Origin: Polaromonas glacialis | GTDB lineage: Bacteria; Pseudomonadota; Gammaproteobacteria; Burkholderiales; Burkholderiaceae_C | Assembly: GCF_000709345.1 (NCBI RefSeq) | Contig: NZ_KL448323.1 | Span: 270,884-334,883 of the forward strand | Direction of reading: 5' to 3' | Length of the DNA: 64,000 nt | In this document: positions 26,318 through 35,270 of the stretch, one piece after another | How the letters are laid out: each line of letters opens with the position of its first letter | How positions within the stretch are numbered: the first letter of the stretch is position 1 | Translations under genes and position numbers: made by a program | The notes under the pieces: generated by a model | Databases searched by the model: none | Told to the model about the DNA's origin: nothing | The model's input: only the letters and a program-made list of their open reading frames with translations

Positions 26318-27699
26318 GCCCGGCTGAGGTTCCTGCTTCCGCTGTCACGCCTGCCTCGGCTGCCGCGCCTGCATCCATGGAAAGCCTGGATGCCTGGCTG
26401 CGGGCCATGACCCGGCCCAACGCATTGATCGAGCTGGCATCGCTGATGGCCTGCGTGCTGCTCGCCTGGCTGGCGGTGAAGGTGCTGAGCCGCGCGCAGC
26501 AAGTGCAAAACGACTCGTCCATCCTGTTTGGCCGGCGCATTGTCGATGGCGCGCTGTTTCCGCTGCTGCTGCTGACCCTGGCGTATGTCGCGCAGACGCT
26601 GCTGGCCCGGCTGTTTCCGCTGGCGCTGTTTCGGCTGGCCATTCCGGTGCTGCTGGCGCTGGCGGCCATACGCCTGAGCGTCAAGGTGCTGCACGCCGCT
26701 TTCAAGGACGCGCCGGTGGTGCGCGCGCTGGAGCGCACCTTCTCGTGGCTGGCCTGGGCGCTGATGGTGCTGTGGGTCAGCGGCCTGCTGCCCATCATCC
26801 TGGACGAACTCGACGGCATCAAGTGGAATGTTGGCGGTTCGCTGCTGTCGGTGCGCGCCTTGCTGCAGGGCGTGCTGACGGCCGGCGTCGTGCTGCTGAT
26901 CACGCTGTGGATCTCGTCGGCGATTGAAAGCCGGCTGCTGCGCTCGGCCACCGGCGGCGAGCTGTCGCTGCGCAAGGCGGTCAGCAATGCTACGCGCGCG
27001 GCGCTGATGTTTGTCGGCCTGCTGATGGCGCTGTCGTCCGTGGGCATCGACCTGACGGCGCTGTCGGTGCTGGGCGGCGCGATTGGCGTGGGCGTGGGTT
27101 TTGGCCTGCAAAAGCTCGCTTCCAACTACGTCAGCGGCTTTGTCATGCTGGCCGAGCGCAGCGTGCGCATCGGCGACAACATACGCGTCGACAACTTCGA
27201 AGGCCGTATCACCGACATCAATGCTAGGTACACCGTGGTGCGTGCGCCGTCTGGGCGCGAATCCATCGTGCCCAACGAGATGTTCATCATCAACCGGATC
27301 GAAAACCTGTCGCTGACCGATACGCGGGTGTTGCAGTCCACCGTGGTGTCGGTCGGTTATGACAGCGACGAGGAACTGGTGATGCGCCTGCTGACCGAGG
27401 CGGCGCTGGCGCAGGAGCGCGTGCTGCCGGAGCCGGCGCCGGGGGTCAACCTGACCAATTTTGGCGCCGATGGGCTGGAATTCACGCTGAACTACTGGAT
27501 CTGCGACCCGGAAAACGGCCAGCAGAACGTGCGCTCGAAGATCAACCTGGCTATCCTGCAATCATTGCGCGCGCACCATATCGAGATTCCTTATCCGCAG
27601 CGGGTGATTCACACCCGGGCAGACCGGGCCCCAGAAACGGACTCTGGGCCATCGATACCGGCCGCCGGCTCCGGGAAAGCCCTGCCGGAACCTGGATGA
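26314..27699 (+). CDS. MscS-family mechanosensitive channel
   Basis: About 461 residues with five or six membrane helices and an MscS core at about 240-420. The pore helix region is VLGGAIGVGVGFGLQKLASN, followed by the beta domain (GDNIRVDNFEGRITDINARYT and PSGRESIVPNEMFI). It opens on membrane tension to release solutes. Starts at GTG 26314 (GTGA overlap with the preceding stop), GTG 26302 or ATG 26377 are all possible; overlap favours 26314. Confidence 0.9.
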   Translation: MSPAEVPASAVTPASAAAPASMESLDAWLRAMTRPNALIELASLMACVLLAWLAVKVLSRAQQVQNDSSILFGRRIVDGALFPLLLLTLAYVAQTLLARLFPLALFRLAIPVLLALAAIRLSVKVLHAAFKDAPVVRALERTFSWLAWALMVLWVSGLLPIILDELDGIKWNVGGSLLSVRALLQGVLTAGVVLLITLWISSAIESRLLRSATGGELSLRKAVSNATRAALMFVGLLMALSSVGIDLTALSVLGGAIGVGVGFGLQKLASNYVSGFVMLAERSVRIGDNIRVDNFEGRITDINARYTVVRAPSGRESIVPNEMFIINRIENLSLTDTRVLQSTVVSVGYDSDEELVMRLLTEAALAQERVLPEPAPGVNLTNFGADGLEFTLNYWICDPENGQQNVRSKINLAILQSLRAHHIEIPYPQRVIHTRADRAPETDSGPSIPAAGSGKALPEPG

Positions 27700-27742
27700 C
27701 GGCTAATGGAGGAAGTGCTCTAATTTGGGGTGGGATGCCCTT

Positions 27743-27767
27743 TATAATAAAATAGAACGATCGTTCT
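27743..27767 (+). promoter_or_regulatory. TATAAT box followed by perfect 14-base palindrome (TetR-type operator) upstream of etfBA
   Basis: TATAAT (27743-27748) is followed six bases later by AGAACGATCGTTCT (27754-27767), a perfect palindrome covering the expected transcription start. This is the form of a TetR-family operator. No clear -35 is seen 17 bases upstream, and no TetR gene lies in the window. Confidence 0.55.
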
Positions 27768-27852
27768 TTTTTATTTCTGCGGCAAGATACGTTTTTATTT
27801 CGCAGGACGGCCGCACGGCACCCCGGGTGCCCCGGCATAGAATGCAGAGCTT

Positions 27853-27868
27853 ACGTTTACGTCAACGT
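27853..27868. promoter_or_regulatory. ACGTT-N6-AACGT dyad upstream of etfB
   Basis: ACGTTTACGTCAACGT has perfect five-base arms and lies 27 bases before etfB. From memory it resembles the ACGT-rich sites reported for MerR-family LiuR regulators of acyl-CoA genes. Confidence 0.4.
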
Positions 27869-27894
27869 CAATCAACAATTTTTGGAGCCCCGTC

Positions 27895-28644
27895 ATGAAA
27901 ATCCTGGTCCCCGTCAAGCGCGTCGTCGATTACAACGTCAAGGTGCGCGTGAAAAGCGACGGCAGCGGCGTCGACATCGCCAACGTCAAGATGAGCATGA
28001 ACCCGTTCGACGAGATCGCCATCGAGGAAGCCGTGCGCCTGAAGGAAAAGGGCGTGGCGACGGAAGTGATCGCCGTTTCATGCGGCGTGCTGCAGTGCCA
28101 GGAAACGCTGCGCACCGCCATGGCCATTGGCGCCGACCGCGCCATCCTGGTCGAGACTGCGGAAGAACTCCAGCCGCTGGCCGTGGCCAAGCTGCTCAAG
28201 GCGCTGGTGGACAAGGAACAACCCCAACTGGTGATCCTGGGCAAGCAGGCCATCGATGATGACTGCAACCAGACCGGGCAGATGCTGGCTGCGCTGCTGG
28301 GCTGGGGCCAGGCGACGTTTGCCTCGAAAGTCGAAGTGGCCGATGGCGTAGCCAAGGTCACGCGCGAAGTCGATGGCGGCCTGGAAACGCTTTCCTTGAC
28401 CCTGCCGGCGATCATCACGACCGACCTGCGCCTGAACGAGCCGCGCTACGTCACGCTGCCCAACATCATGAAGGCCAAGAAAAAGACGCTCGAAAACGTC
28501 AAGCCGGCCGACCTGGGCGTCGATGCCGCCCCGCGCATCAAGACGATCAAGGTCAGCGAGCCGCCCAAGCGCAGCGCCGGCATCAAGGTCGCCGACGTCG
28601 CCGCGCTGGTGGACAAGCTGCGCAACGAAGCCAAAGTCATCTAA
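27895..28644 (+). CDS. etfB: Electron transfer flavoprotein beta subunit
   Basis: This 249-residue protein begins [20 protein letters not shown] and has the beta-subunit signature [18 protein letters not shown] and the conserved [20 protein letters not shown]. With EtfA it forms a soluble FAD/AMP heterodimer that carries electrons from acyl-CoA dehydrogenases to ETF:quinone oxidoreductase. A GGAG site precedes the ATG. etfA follows 22 bases later, and an acyl-CoA dehydrogenase lies beyond a terminator. Confidence 0.97.
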   Translation: MKILVPVKRVVDYNVKVRVKSDGSGVDIANVKMSMNPFDEIAIEEAVRLKEKGVATEVIAVSCGVLQCQETLRTAMAIGADRAILVETAEELQPLAVAKLLKALVDKEQPQLVILGKQAIDDDCNQTGQMLAALLGWGQATFASKVEVADGVAKVTREVDGGLETLSLTLPAIITTDLRLNEPRYVTLPNIMKAKKKTLENVKPADLGVDAAPRIKTIKVSEPPKRSAGIKVADVAALVDKLRNEAKVI

Positions 28645-28666
28645 ATTAAAACGGAGCACCACAACC

Positions 28667-29599
28667 ATGACCTCCTTAGTCATTGCAGAACACGACAACG
28701 CCAGCATCCGCCCGGCGACCCTGAACACCGTGACCGCCGCTGCCCAGTGCGGCGGTGACGTGCATGTGCTGGTGGCCGGCCTGAATGCCGCCGCCGCCGC
28801 GCAAGCGGCCAGCCAGATTGCCGGCGTGAGCAAAGTCATCCACGTGGATGGCGAGCATTTCGCCCACGGCCTGGCCGAGAACATGGCCGCGCAAGTCATC
28901 GCCATCGCCGGCGCTTATTCGCACCTGCTGTTCCCGGCCACGGCGTCGGGCAAGAACATCGCCCCGCGCGTCGCGGCGCTGCTCGACGTCGGCCAGATTT
29001 CGGACATCACCAAGGTTGATGCGGCCGACACCTTTGAGCGCCCGATTTACGCCGGCAACGCCATTGCCATCGTGCAGAGCCTGGACGCGGTGAAGGTCAT
29101 CACCGTTCGCACCACCGGCTTTGATGCCGCCGCTGCCACCGGCGGCTCGGCAAGCATCGAAGTTGCCAGCGGCGTGGCAGACAGCGGCAAGTCGTCCTTC
29201 CTGGGTTCGGAAATCGCCAAGAGTGACCGCCCCGAGCTGACGGCGGCCAAGGTCATCGTCTCGGGCGGCCGCGCGCTGGGCTCGAGCGAGAAGTTCCATG
29301 AGGTGATGGAGCCGCTGGCCGACAAGCTCGGCGCCGCGATGGGCGCGAGCCGCGCCGCGGTCGATGCCGGTTACGCGCCCAACGACTGGCAGGTCGGCCA
29401 GACCGGCAAGATCGTCGCGCCGCAGCTCTACGTGGCCGTGGGCATCTCGGGCGCGATCCAGCACCTGGCCGGCATGAAGGACTCCAAGGTCATCGTGGCG
29501 ATCAACAAGGACGCCGAGGCGCCGATCTTCGGCGTGGCCGACTACGGGCTGGAGGCCGACCTGTTCACCGCTGTGCCTGAACTGGTCGCCGCGCTGTAA
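28667..29599 (+). CDS. etfA: Electron transfer flavoprotein alpha subunit
   Basis: This 310-residue EtfA has the C-terminal FAD-binding motif [20 protein letters not shown] with [15 protein letters not shown]. It partners EtfB. ATG 28667 has GGAG upstream and gives the normal length; the longer frame overlaps etfB. The two genes form an operon ended by a hairpin at 29613-29642. Confidence 0.97.
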   Translation: MTSLVIAEHDNASIRPATLNTVTAAAQCGGDVHVLVAGLNAAAAAQAASQIAGVSKVIHVDGEHFAHGLAENMAAQVIAIAGAYSHLLFPATASGKNIAPRVAALLDVGQISDITKVDAADTFERPIYAGNAIAIVQSLDAVKVITVRTTGFDAAAATGGSASIEVASGVADSGKSSFLGSEIAKSDRPELTAAKVIVSGGRALGSSEKFHEVMEPLADKLGAAMGASRAAVDAGYAPNDWQVGQTGKIVAPQLYVAVGISGAIQHLAGMKDSKVIVAINKDAEAPIFGVADYGLEADLFTAVPELVAAL

Positions 29600-29612
29600 A
29601 GCAAAACAAAGC

Positions 29613-29642
29613 GAAAGGGCGTCTAATGGACGCCTTTTTTTT
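29613..29642 (+). terminator. Rho-independent terminator after etfBA
   Basis: Arms GGCGTC and GACGCC, extended by an A-run/T-run pairing across a bulge, followed by eight or more T. Confidence 0.85.
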
Positions 29643-29693
29643 ATCTGGACTGCCTGGGAGGCCGGGCAACTGTTGATTTATTGGAGAGAAAAG

Positions 29694-31484
29694 ATGAGCT
29701 ACAAAGCACCCCTTAAAGACATGTTGTTTGGCATCCAGCACCTGGCCCGTATCGACCAGATTGCGCAAATCCCGGGCTTTGAAGACGCGGGTTATGAAAC
29801 GGCCGAGGCGGTGCTGCAGGAGTGCGCCAAGTTCACCGAGGGCGTGCTGTCGCCGCTGAACTGGGACGGCGACCAGAATCCATCGAGCTTCAAGGCCGGC
29901 GTGGTCACGACGACGCCCGGCTTCAAGGAAGCCTTCAAACAATATGCCGAAGGTGGTTGGCAGGGCCTGCAGCACCCGGCCGATTTTGGCGGCCAGGGCC
30001 TGCCCAAGACCATTGGCGCGGTCTGCGGCGAAATGCTCAACTCGGCCAACATGAGCTTTGCGCTGTGCCCCATGCTGACCGATGGCGCCATCGAGGCGCT
30101 GCTGACGGCCGGGTCAAGCGAGCTGAAAGCGGTCTACCTGGAAAAGCTGGTCAGCGGCCAGTGGACCGGCACCATGAACCTGACCGAGCCGCAGGCCGGC
30201 TCCGACCTGGCCGCCGTGCGCACCCGCGCCGAACCGCAGGCCGACGGCACGTACAAGGTCTTCGGCACCAAGATCTACATCACCTACGGTGAGCACGACA
30301 TGGCCGAAAACATCGTCCACCTGGTGCTGGCCCGCGCAAGCGGCGCGCCCGAGGGCGTCAAGGGGATCAGCCTGTTTGTCGTTCCCAAGTTCATGGTCAA
30401 CGCGGACGGCACGCCGGGCGCGCGCAATGACGTGCATTGCGTCAGCATCGAGCACAAGCTGGGCATCAAGGCATCGCCGACGGCCGTGCTGCAGTTTGGC
30501 GACCATGGCGGCGCCGTGGGTTATATCGTCGGCGAGGAAAACCGCGGCCTCGAATACATGTTCATCATGATGAATGCGGCGCGCTACGCCGTGGGCGTGC
30601 AGGGCATCTCGATGGCCGAGCGTGCCTACCAGAAGGCTGTGGCCTTTGCCAGGGACCGCGTGCAAAGCCGCCCGGTCGATGGCTCGATCAAGGCCAGCGC
30701 ACCCATCATTCACCATCCCGACGTCAAGCGCATGCTGATGACGATGCGCGCCTACACCGAAGGCTGCCGCGCCATGGCCACCGTCGCCGCTGCGGCCTAT
30801 GACGCGTCGCACCACCATCCGGATGCCGAGGTGCGCAAGCAGAACCTGGCGTTTTACGAATTCATGGTGCCGCTGGTCAAGGGCTACAGCACCGAGATGA
30901 GCCAGGAAGTCACCTCGCTGGGCGTGCAGGTCCATGGCGGCATGGGTTTCATCGAGGAAACCGGCGCGGCGCAGTACTACCGCGATGCGCGCATCCTGAC
31001 GATCTACGAAGGCACGACCGCCATCCAGGCCAACGACCTGGTCGGCCGCAAGACCGCGCGCGACGGCGGCCAGACGGCGAAGGGCGTTGCCGCGCAGATC
31101 GAGACGACTGAAAGCGAACTGGTCGCGCAAGGCAGCGCCGACGCGCTGGCCGTGGCCAGGCGCCTGAAGGCCGGCCGCGAAGCCCTTGTCGATGTCGTCG
31201 AGTTCGTCGCCGCCAACACCCGGAGCGACCCGAACGCGGTGTTCGCCGGCAGCGTGCCTTACCTGATGCTCGCGGGCAACGTGGTGGCGGGCTGGCAGCT
31301 GGCGCGTTCGCTGCTGGTGGCCCAGGAGCAGCTGGCGCAGGGTGTCGATGTCGCGTTCATGCAGGCCAAGATCACCACCGCGCGCTTTTACGCCGACCAC
31401 TTGCTGACCAAGGCGCCCGGCATGCGCGACAGCATCGTCGAAGGCGCAAGCAGCGTGAATGCGCTGGCGCTGGACGCGTTTTGA
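29694..31484 (+). CDS. Acyl-CoA dehydrogenase (long form with C-terminal extension)
   Basis: This 596-residue flavoenzyme has the FAD/substrate motifs TMNLTEPQAGSDLAAVRTRA and EHKLGIKASPTAVLQFG. GVQVHGGMGFIEETGAAQYY and ILTIYEGTTAIQANDLVGR lie near the active site; the family's extra C-terminal domain follows (about 470-596). It oxidises an acyl-CoA to the enoyl-CoA and passes electrons to EtfAB, encoded just upstream. GGAGAGAAAAG precedes ATG 29694. Chain-length preference cannot be read from sequence. Confidence 0.93.
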   Translation: MSYKAPLKDMLFGIQHLARIDQIAQIPGFEDAGYETAEAVLQECAKFTEGVLSPLNWDGDQNPSSFKAGVVTTTPGFKEAFKQYAEGGWQGLQHPADFGGQGLPKTIGAVCGEMLNSANMSFALCPMLTDGAIEALLTAGSSELKAVYLEKLVSGQWTGTMNLTEPQAGSDLAAVRTRAEPQADGTYKVFGTKIYITYGEHDMAENIVHLVLARASGAPEGVKGISLFVVPKFMVNADGTPGARNDVHCVSIEHKLGIKASPTAVLQFGDHGGAVGYIVGEENRGLEYMFIMMNAARYAVGVQGISMAERAYQKAVAFARDRVQSRPVDGSIKASAPIIHHPDVKRMLMTMRAYTEGCRAMATVAAAAYDASHHHPDAEVRKQNLAFYEFMVPLVKGYSTEMSQEVTSLGVQVHGGMGFIEETGAAQYYRDARILTIYEGTTAIQANDLVGRKTARDGGQTAKGVAAQIETTESELVAQGSADALAVARRLKAGREALVDVVEFVAANTRSDPNAVFAGSVPYLMLAGNVVAGWQLARSLLVAQEQLAQGVDVAFMQAKITTARFYADHLLTKAPGMRDSIVEGASSVNALALDAF

Positions 31485-31495
31485 GCGCGATCCGG

Positions 31496-31556
31496 TTTTG
31501 CTTCTGAATTGATAGCTGCTTGCGCATGCCAGCCGTGCGCAAAAGCCATTTTTTAC
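31496..31556 (+). repeat. Family A dispersed repeat, copy 3
   Basis: Near-consensus copy containing GAATTGATAGCTGCTTGCGC, then CCGTGCGCAAAAGCC and a T-run. The TGCGCA and TGCGCA arms form a hairpin. Confidence 0.85.
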
Positions 31557-31590
31557 TTAAAAAAATAGACAAACGATCACGGAGACAACC

Positions 31591-32544
31591 ATGTCCAGAC
31601 TGCCCGGCGCCCTGAACCACCTGCCCCTGCCCATCATCGGCTCGCCGCTGTTCATCATCAGCAACCCGAAGCTTGTCATCGAGCAATGCAAGGCCGGCGT
31701 CGTCGGCTCGATGCCGGCGCTCAATGCGCGTCCAGCCGCGCAACTCGAAGACTGGCTGGCCGAGATCACCGAGACGCTGGCGGCCTACAACCTGGCCAAT
31801 CCGGACAATCCGGCCGCGCCCTTCGCCATCAACCAGATCGTCCACAAGTCCAATGACCGGCTGGAGCACGACCTGGAAGTGTGCGCGCGCTTCAAGGTGC
31901 CCATCATCATCACCTCGCTGGGCGCGCGCGAGGACCTGAACCAGGCGGTGCATGGCTGGGGCGGCGTGACGCTGCACGACATCATCAACAACAAGCATGC
32001 GCACAAGGCGATTGAAAAAGGCGCCGACGGCCTGGTGGCGGTGGCTTGCGGCGCGGGCGGCCACGCCGGCGTGAAAAGCCCGTTTGCCCTGATCCAGGAA
32101 ATCCGCCAGTGGTTTGATGGCCCGGTGGCGCTGTCAGGCTCGATTTCAACCGGCGGTGCGGTGCTGGCCGCGCAGGCCATGGGCGCCGACTTTGCCTACA
32201 TCGGTTCGGCCTTCATCGCCACCGAAGAAGCCCGGGCGTCAGACGCCTACAAGCAGGCGATTGTCGAAAGCAATTCCGACGACATCGTCTACAGCAACCT
32301 GTTCACCGGCGTTCACGGCAACTACCTGGCGCCGTCGATCCGAGCCGCCGGCATGGACCCCGACAAGCTGCCTGAAAGCGACCCGAGCAAGATGAACTTC
32401 GGCGGCGACAAGAGCAAAGCCTGGAAAGACATCTGGGGCTGCGGCCAGGGCATCGGCAGCGTCAGCAAGGTGCAGCCCACGGCAGCCTTTGTGGCCCAGC
32501 TCCGGCGCGAATACGAAGAGGCGCGGGCGCGGTTGCTGGGTTGA
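31591..32544 (+). CDS. Nitronate monooxygenase / 2-nitropropane dioxygenase family
   Basis: A 317-residue FMN-dependent TIM-barrel protein. It begins with PLPIIGSPLFIISNPKL and has the FMN-binding segments GADGLVAVACGAGGHAG and VALSGSISTGGAVLAAQAMG, then GADFAYIGSAFIAT. The family oxidises alkyl nitronates or acts as related flavin reductase/dehydrogenase; the true substrate is unknown. GGAGA precedes the ATG. Its place between acyl-CoA dehydrogenase and thioesterase genes suggests a lipid-related role. Confidence 0.88.
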   Translation: MSRLPGALNHLPLPIIGSPLFIISNPKLVIEQCKAGVVGSMPALNARPAAQLEDWLAEITETLAAYNLANPDNPAAPFAINQIVHKSNDRLEHDLEVCARFKVPIIITSLGAREDLNQAVHGWGGVTLHDIINNKHAHKAIEKGADGLVAVACGAGGHAGVKSPFALIQEIRQWFDGPVALSGSISTGGAVLAAQAMGADFAYIGSAFIATEEARASDAYKQAIVESNSDDIVYSNLFTGVHGNYLAPSIRAAGMDPDKLPESDPSKMNFGGDKSKAWKDIWGCGQGIGSVSKVQPTAAFVAQLRREYEEARARLLG

Positions 32545-32658
32545 GGGGGCGGTTTATCGTGGACTTTTCGGTCTCGGACTCGGTTTCGGAACGGATGAGC
32601 CGCACAGCCAGCGCAGCGATCAGCGGTAACATCGCGGTTTCCATTTTCCAGTCCCTCC

Positions 32659-33144
32659 ATGCCCCTGCCCAATCACCAACTCAGCATGACCGTGCTGATG
32701 ACGCCGGACATGGCTAACTTTTCCGGCAATGTCCACGGCGGCACCATCCTCAAGCTGCTCGACCAGGTCGCCTACGCCTGTGCCAGCCGCTACGCGGGCG
32801 AGTACGTCGTCACCCTGTCGGTCGATCAGGTCATGTTCCGCCAGCCGATTCATGTGGGCGAGCTGGTCACGCTGCTGGCGTCGGTCAACTACACCGGCAA
32901 CACGTCGATGGAAGTGGGCGTCAAGGTGATCACCGAAAACATCCGTGGTCAAAGCGTGCGGCATGCCAATAGCTGCTTTTTCACGATGGTCGCCGTGGGC
33001 GAAGACGGCAAGCCCAAAGCCATTGCGCCGCTCGAACCCGAAACGCCTGATCAGATCCGACGCTACGCCGACGCCAAAATCCGCCGCGAGTTGCGTCGGG
33101 AGTTCGAGCTGCGGCGGCAGGCGCTGACCGTCAAGCCCGCGTGA
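32659..33144 (+). CDS. Acyl-CoA thioesterase (YciA-like hotdog)
   Basis: This 161-residue hotdog protein has the core helix motif GNVHGGTILKLLDQVAYACA and the strand TLSVDQVMFRQPIHVGELV. It has the usual RHANSCFFTMVAV strand, which also carries a GATAGC-like word by chance. It hydrolyses acyl-CoA to free acid and CoA in the cytoplasm. No clear ribosome binding site precedes the ATG. Confidence 0.9.
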   Translation: MPLPNHQLSMTVLMTPDMANFSGNVHGGTILKLLDQVAYACASRYAGEYVVTLSVDQVMFRQPIHVGELVTLLASVNYTGNTSMEVGVKVITENIRGQSVRHANSCFFTMVAVGEDGKPKAIAPLEPETPDQIRRYADAKIRRELRREFELRRQALTVKPA

Positions 33145-33208
33145 ACGCCGGTTTCATCGCCCGGCGCCCGTGCGAAGCTGAACCAGCGCGCCAGCGTCTG
33201 CTGGCCTG

Positions 33209-34300
33209 ATGGGTCGGCCCGCTCATCTGCGCCAGCCTGGCATTGACGCGCTCAAGGGGTTGGCTTGTGTGCTCATCATCTGGCATCACCTGGCTTTTTA
33301 CGGGCCGATGTCGGATGTGCTCTATCCCTTTGCGCCTGACCTGACCGACTGGCTGTATGACTACGGCCGCATGGCGGTGCAGGTGTTTCTGGTCATCGGC
33401 GGTTTTCTGGCGGCCAAGTCTCTGGCGCCGCAAGGCCAGGCGACCTTTGCGTCGCCGGGCAGGCTGATGGCGCGCCGCTACCGGCGGCTGCTGCTGCCTT
33501 ATCTGGTGGCGGTGGCGGCGAGCGTGGCAGTGGCCGCGCTGGTGCGTCCGTGGTTTGACCATGCTTCGCTGCCGTCTGCACCGACATTGTTTCAGTTGCT
33601 GGCGCATGGGCTGCTGCTGCAGGACATGCTGGAATTTGAAGGGCTGTCCGCCGGCGTCTGGTATGTGGCGATTGATTTCCAGCTGTTTGCCATGGCGGTG
33701 CTGCTGTTCAGCCTGTCACGGCGGCTTGAGCGGCGCTGGCCGGGTTTGCTCGATTGGCCGGTTGCGCCGGGACTGGTGTTGACGGTGATGGTTTGCGCGG
33801 CGTCGCTGTTCGTGTTCAATAACAACAGCCATTGGGACACGGCCGGGGTGTATTTCTTTGGCGCTTACGGCTTGGGCATGCTGGCTTTTTGGGCCGCGAA
33901 CTCAGGCCGGCGCGGGGCGTGGCTGCTGTGCATCGGCTTGCTGGCCGGCACTGCGCTGCTGCTTGATTTCAGGGGGCGGCTGCTGGTGGCGTTGGCTGTG
34001 GCGTTCGGGCTCGTATTCTTGCAGCGCATGGCTTCAGGGCCAGGTGCGCCACGCTGGCCACAGCGGCAACTGGCCGGAGTCGGACAAATGTCATATTCGA
34101 TTTTCCTGATTCACTTTCCGGTCTGCCTGCTGGTCAACGCGGTGGTGAGCTGGTTTTGGCCTGCGCACTTGCTGGCCAATGTGGCGGGTTTGCTGGCGGC
34201 GTTTGCGCTGTCGGTGGGCGCGGGCAGCGTGTTGTACCGAAACGTTGAATCCAGGGCTTCGCTTTATTCCGGCCGACTCAAATTGCGCTTTGCTGCCTGA
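33209..34300 (+). CDS. Acyltransferase 3 family membrane protein
   Basis: A 363-residue protein with about ten membrane helices, beginning with the acyltransferase-3 motif GIDALKGLACVLIIWHHLAF. It also has GRMAVQVFLVIGGFLAAKSL, RRYRRLLLPYLV and a late YSIFLIHFPVCLLV motif with a conserved His. Members move acetyl or other acyl groups onto sugars of cell-surface polymers. The ATG lacks a good ribosome binding site. It stands alone between a thioesterase gene and an unknown gene. Confidence 0.85.
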   Translation: MGRPAHLRQPGIDALKGLACVLIIWHHLAFYGPMSDVLYPFAPDLTDWLYDYGRMAVQVFLVIGGFLAAKSLAPQGQATFASPGRLMARRYRRLLLPYLVAVAASVAVAALVRPWFDHASLPSAPTLFQLLAHGLLLQDMLEFEGLSAGVWYVAIDFQLFAMAVLLFSLSRRLERRWPGLLDWPVAPGLVLTVMVCAASLFVFNNNSHWDTAGVYFFGAYGLGMLAFWAANSGRRGAWLLCIGLLAGTALLLDFRGRLLVALAVAFGLVFLQRMASGPGAPRWPQRQLAGVGQMSYSIFLIHFPVCLLVNAVVSWFWPAHLLANVAGLLAAFALSVGAGSVLYRNVESRASLYSGRLKLRFAA

Positions 34301-34651
34301 TGCGGCGTGAAAAACCGTAAATTCAAGTAAAAAGTGCCGTTTGCGCAGACTGAACGTGCGCAAGCAGCTATGGAATCAATAGCGCCTAATGCTTGAACAT
34401 GGCCAGCTTCAACGCCGCTTCATGGCCCAGCCACGACGCAGGGGGCGGCTGTCATTGGTTTTTTGGCTTGGTTCTGGACTGGATTCAGGCCAGGGTGCAA
34501 ATGGCAACGCCTGTGGCCGGCGTGACTGCAATGCCGCCAGCCCGCCTGGTGATTCAGCATTAGCCGTCCTGACCGAAAATGCCGGGTGACTACACTTCCG
34601 ACTTCGCTTTCCTCTTTCCCGCTTTCCAATCTTTCCTAAAAAACCGTACCC
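34301..34651. other. 351-base intergenic region with repeat copy and pyrimidine tract
   Basis: It holds one family A repeat (34326-34386) and a C/T-rich stretch (about 34600-34637). I see no convincing gene. Confidence 0.6.
34326..34386 (-). repeat. Family A dispersed repeat, copy 4
   Basis: Read on the minus strand it gives GGCGCTATTGATTCCATAGC, then TGCTTGCGCACG, TGCGCAAACGGC and a TTTTTACTT end. It is a full-length, near-consensus copy. Confidence 0.85.
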
Positions 34652-35257
34652 ATGGATATTTTTATGCTGGCGATGCTGGTCGCCATCGCCGCGCACATGC
34701 TCAAGTCGAAATACCAGAGCCGGCGCATTGCCCTGCTGGGCAGCCACCTCGGAAAATACCAGATCGAAAAGCTGATGGAAACGCTGACCGAGGGCTACAT
34801 GCGCGCGCTGGGTGAATCCGATGGCGAGCGCCGCGAACAGATTTTCAACCTGCTCGGCAGCACCGAGGCGTCGCTGTGCGACCAGCTCAATCGTTTCAGC
34901 GCCGAGTTTTCGAAAGTCGATGAAGCCGAGGCCCGGGTCAGCAAGCTGCCGCTGACCATTCCTTATGCCGACAAGCTGTTTCCCACCGCCACCTTTGACC
35001 TGCGCAAGGCGCTGGCGATTCACGCGCAAGGCATCAGCCAGGCAGCCAGAAATGGCGCCAACCGCAGCCCCAAGGCCAAGGCATTCACCGTATCGGCCGA
35101 GCTGTTCCTGCTGCAGCACACCTGCCACTGGTTCTGCAAGTCAAAAACCATTGCCTCCGCCCGCATGCTGGGTCGGCAGAAAACATCGTATGAGCAAGTC
35201 GTGAACGCCGTCGCGCCTGAAACCCGCAAGGCTTATTGCGCCCTGGCGGGGTGCTGA
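34652..35257 (+). CDS. Conserved hypothetical protein
   Basis: A 201-residue protein of unknown function. The first 14 residues form a hydrophobic segment (MDIFMLAMLVAIAAHML) that may anchor it in the membrane. A basic stretch KSKYQSRRIALLGSHLGKYQ follows, then a mostly helical, soluble part. Near the C-terminus are three Cys (HTCHWFCKS and ALAGC). No family is recognised, but codon use and length suggest a real gene. It ends 13 bases before the convergent eptA-like gene. Confidence 0.55.
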   Translation: MDIFMLAMLVAIAAHMLKSKYQSRRIALLGSHLGKYQIEKLMETLTEGYMRALGESDGERREQIFNLLGSTEASLCDQLNRFSAEFSKVDEAEARVSKLPLTIPYADKLFPTATFDLRKALAIHAQGISQAARNGANRSPKAKAFTVSAELFLLQHTCHWFCKSKTIASARMLGRQKTSYEQVVNAVAPETRKAYCALAGC

Positions 35258-35270
35258 GCCCGGCCGCTGG

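Noticed and set aside
32950..32990. AATAGCTGCTTTTT in the thioesterase gene as another family A copy
   Set aside because: The encoded RHANSCFFTM is a conserved motif of the enzyme family, and the rest of the repeat is missing.
34389..34589. 66-codon frame in the gap before the hypothetical gene
   Set aside because: It starts inside repeat-adjacent DNA, has no ribosome binding site and no protein-like features.
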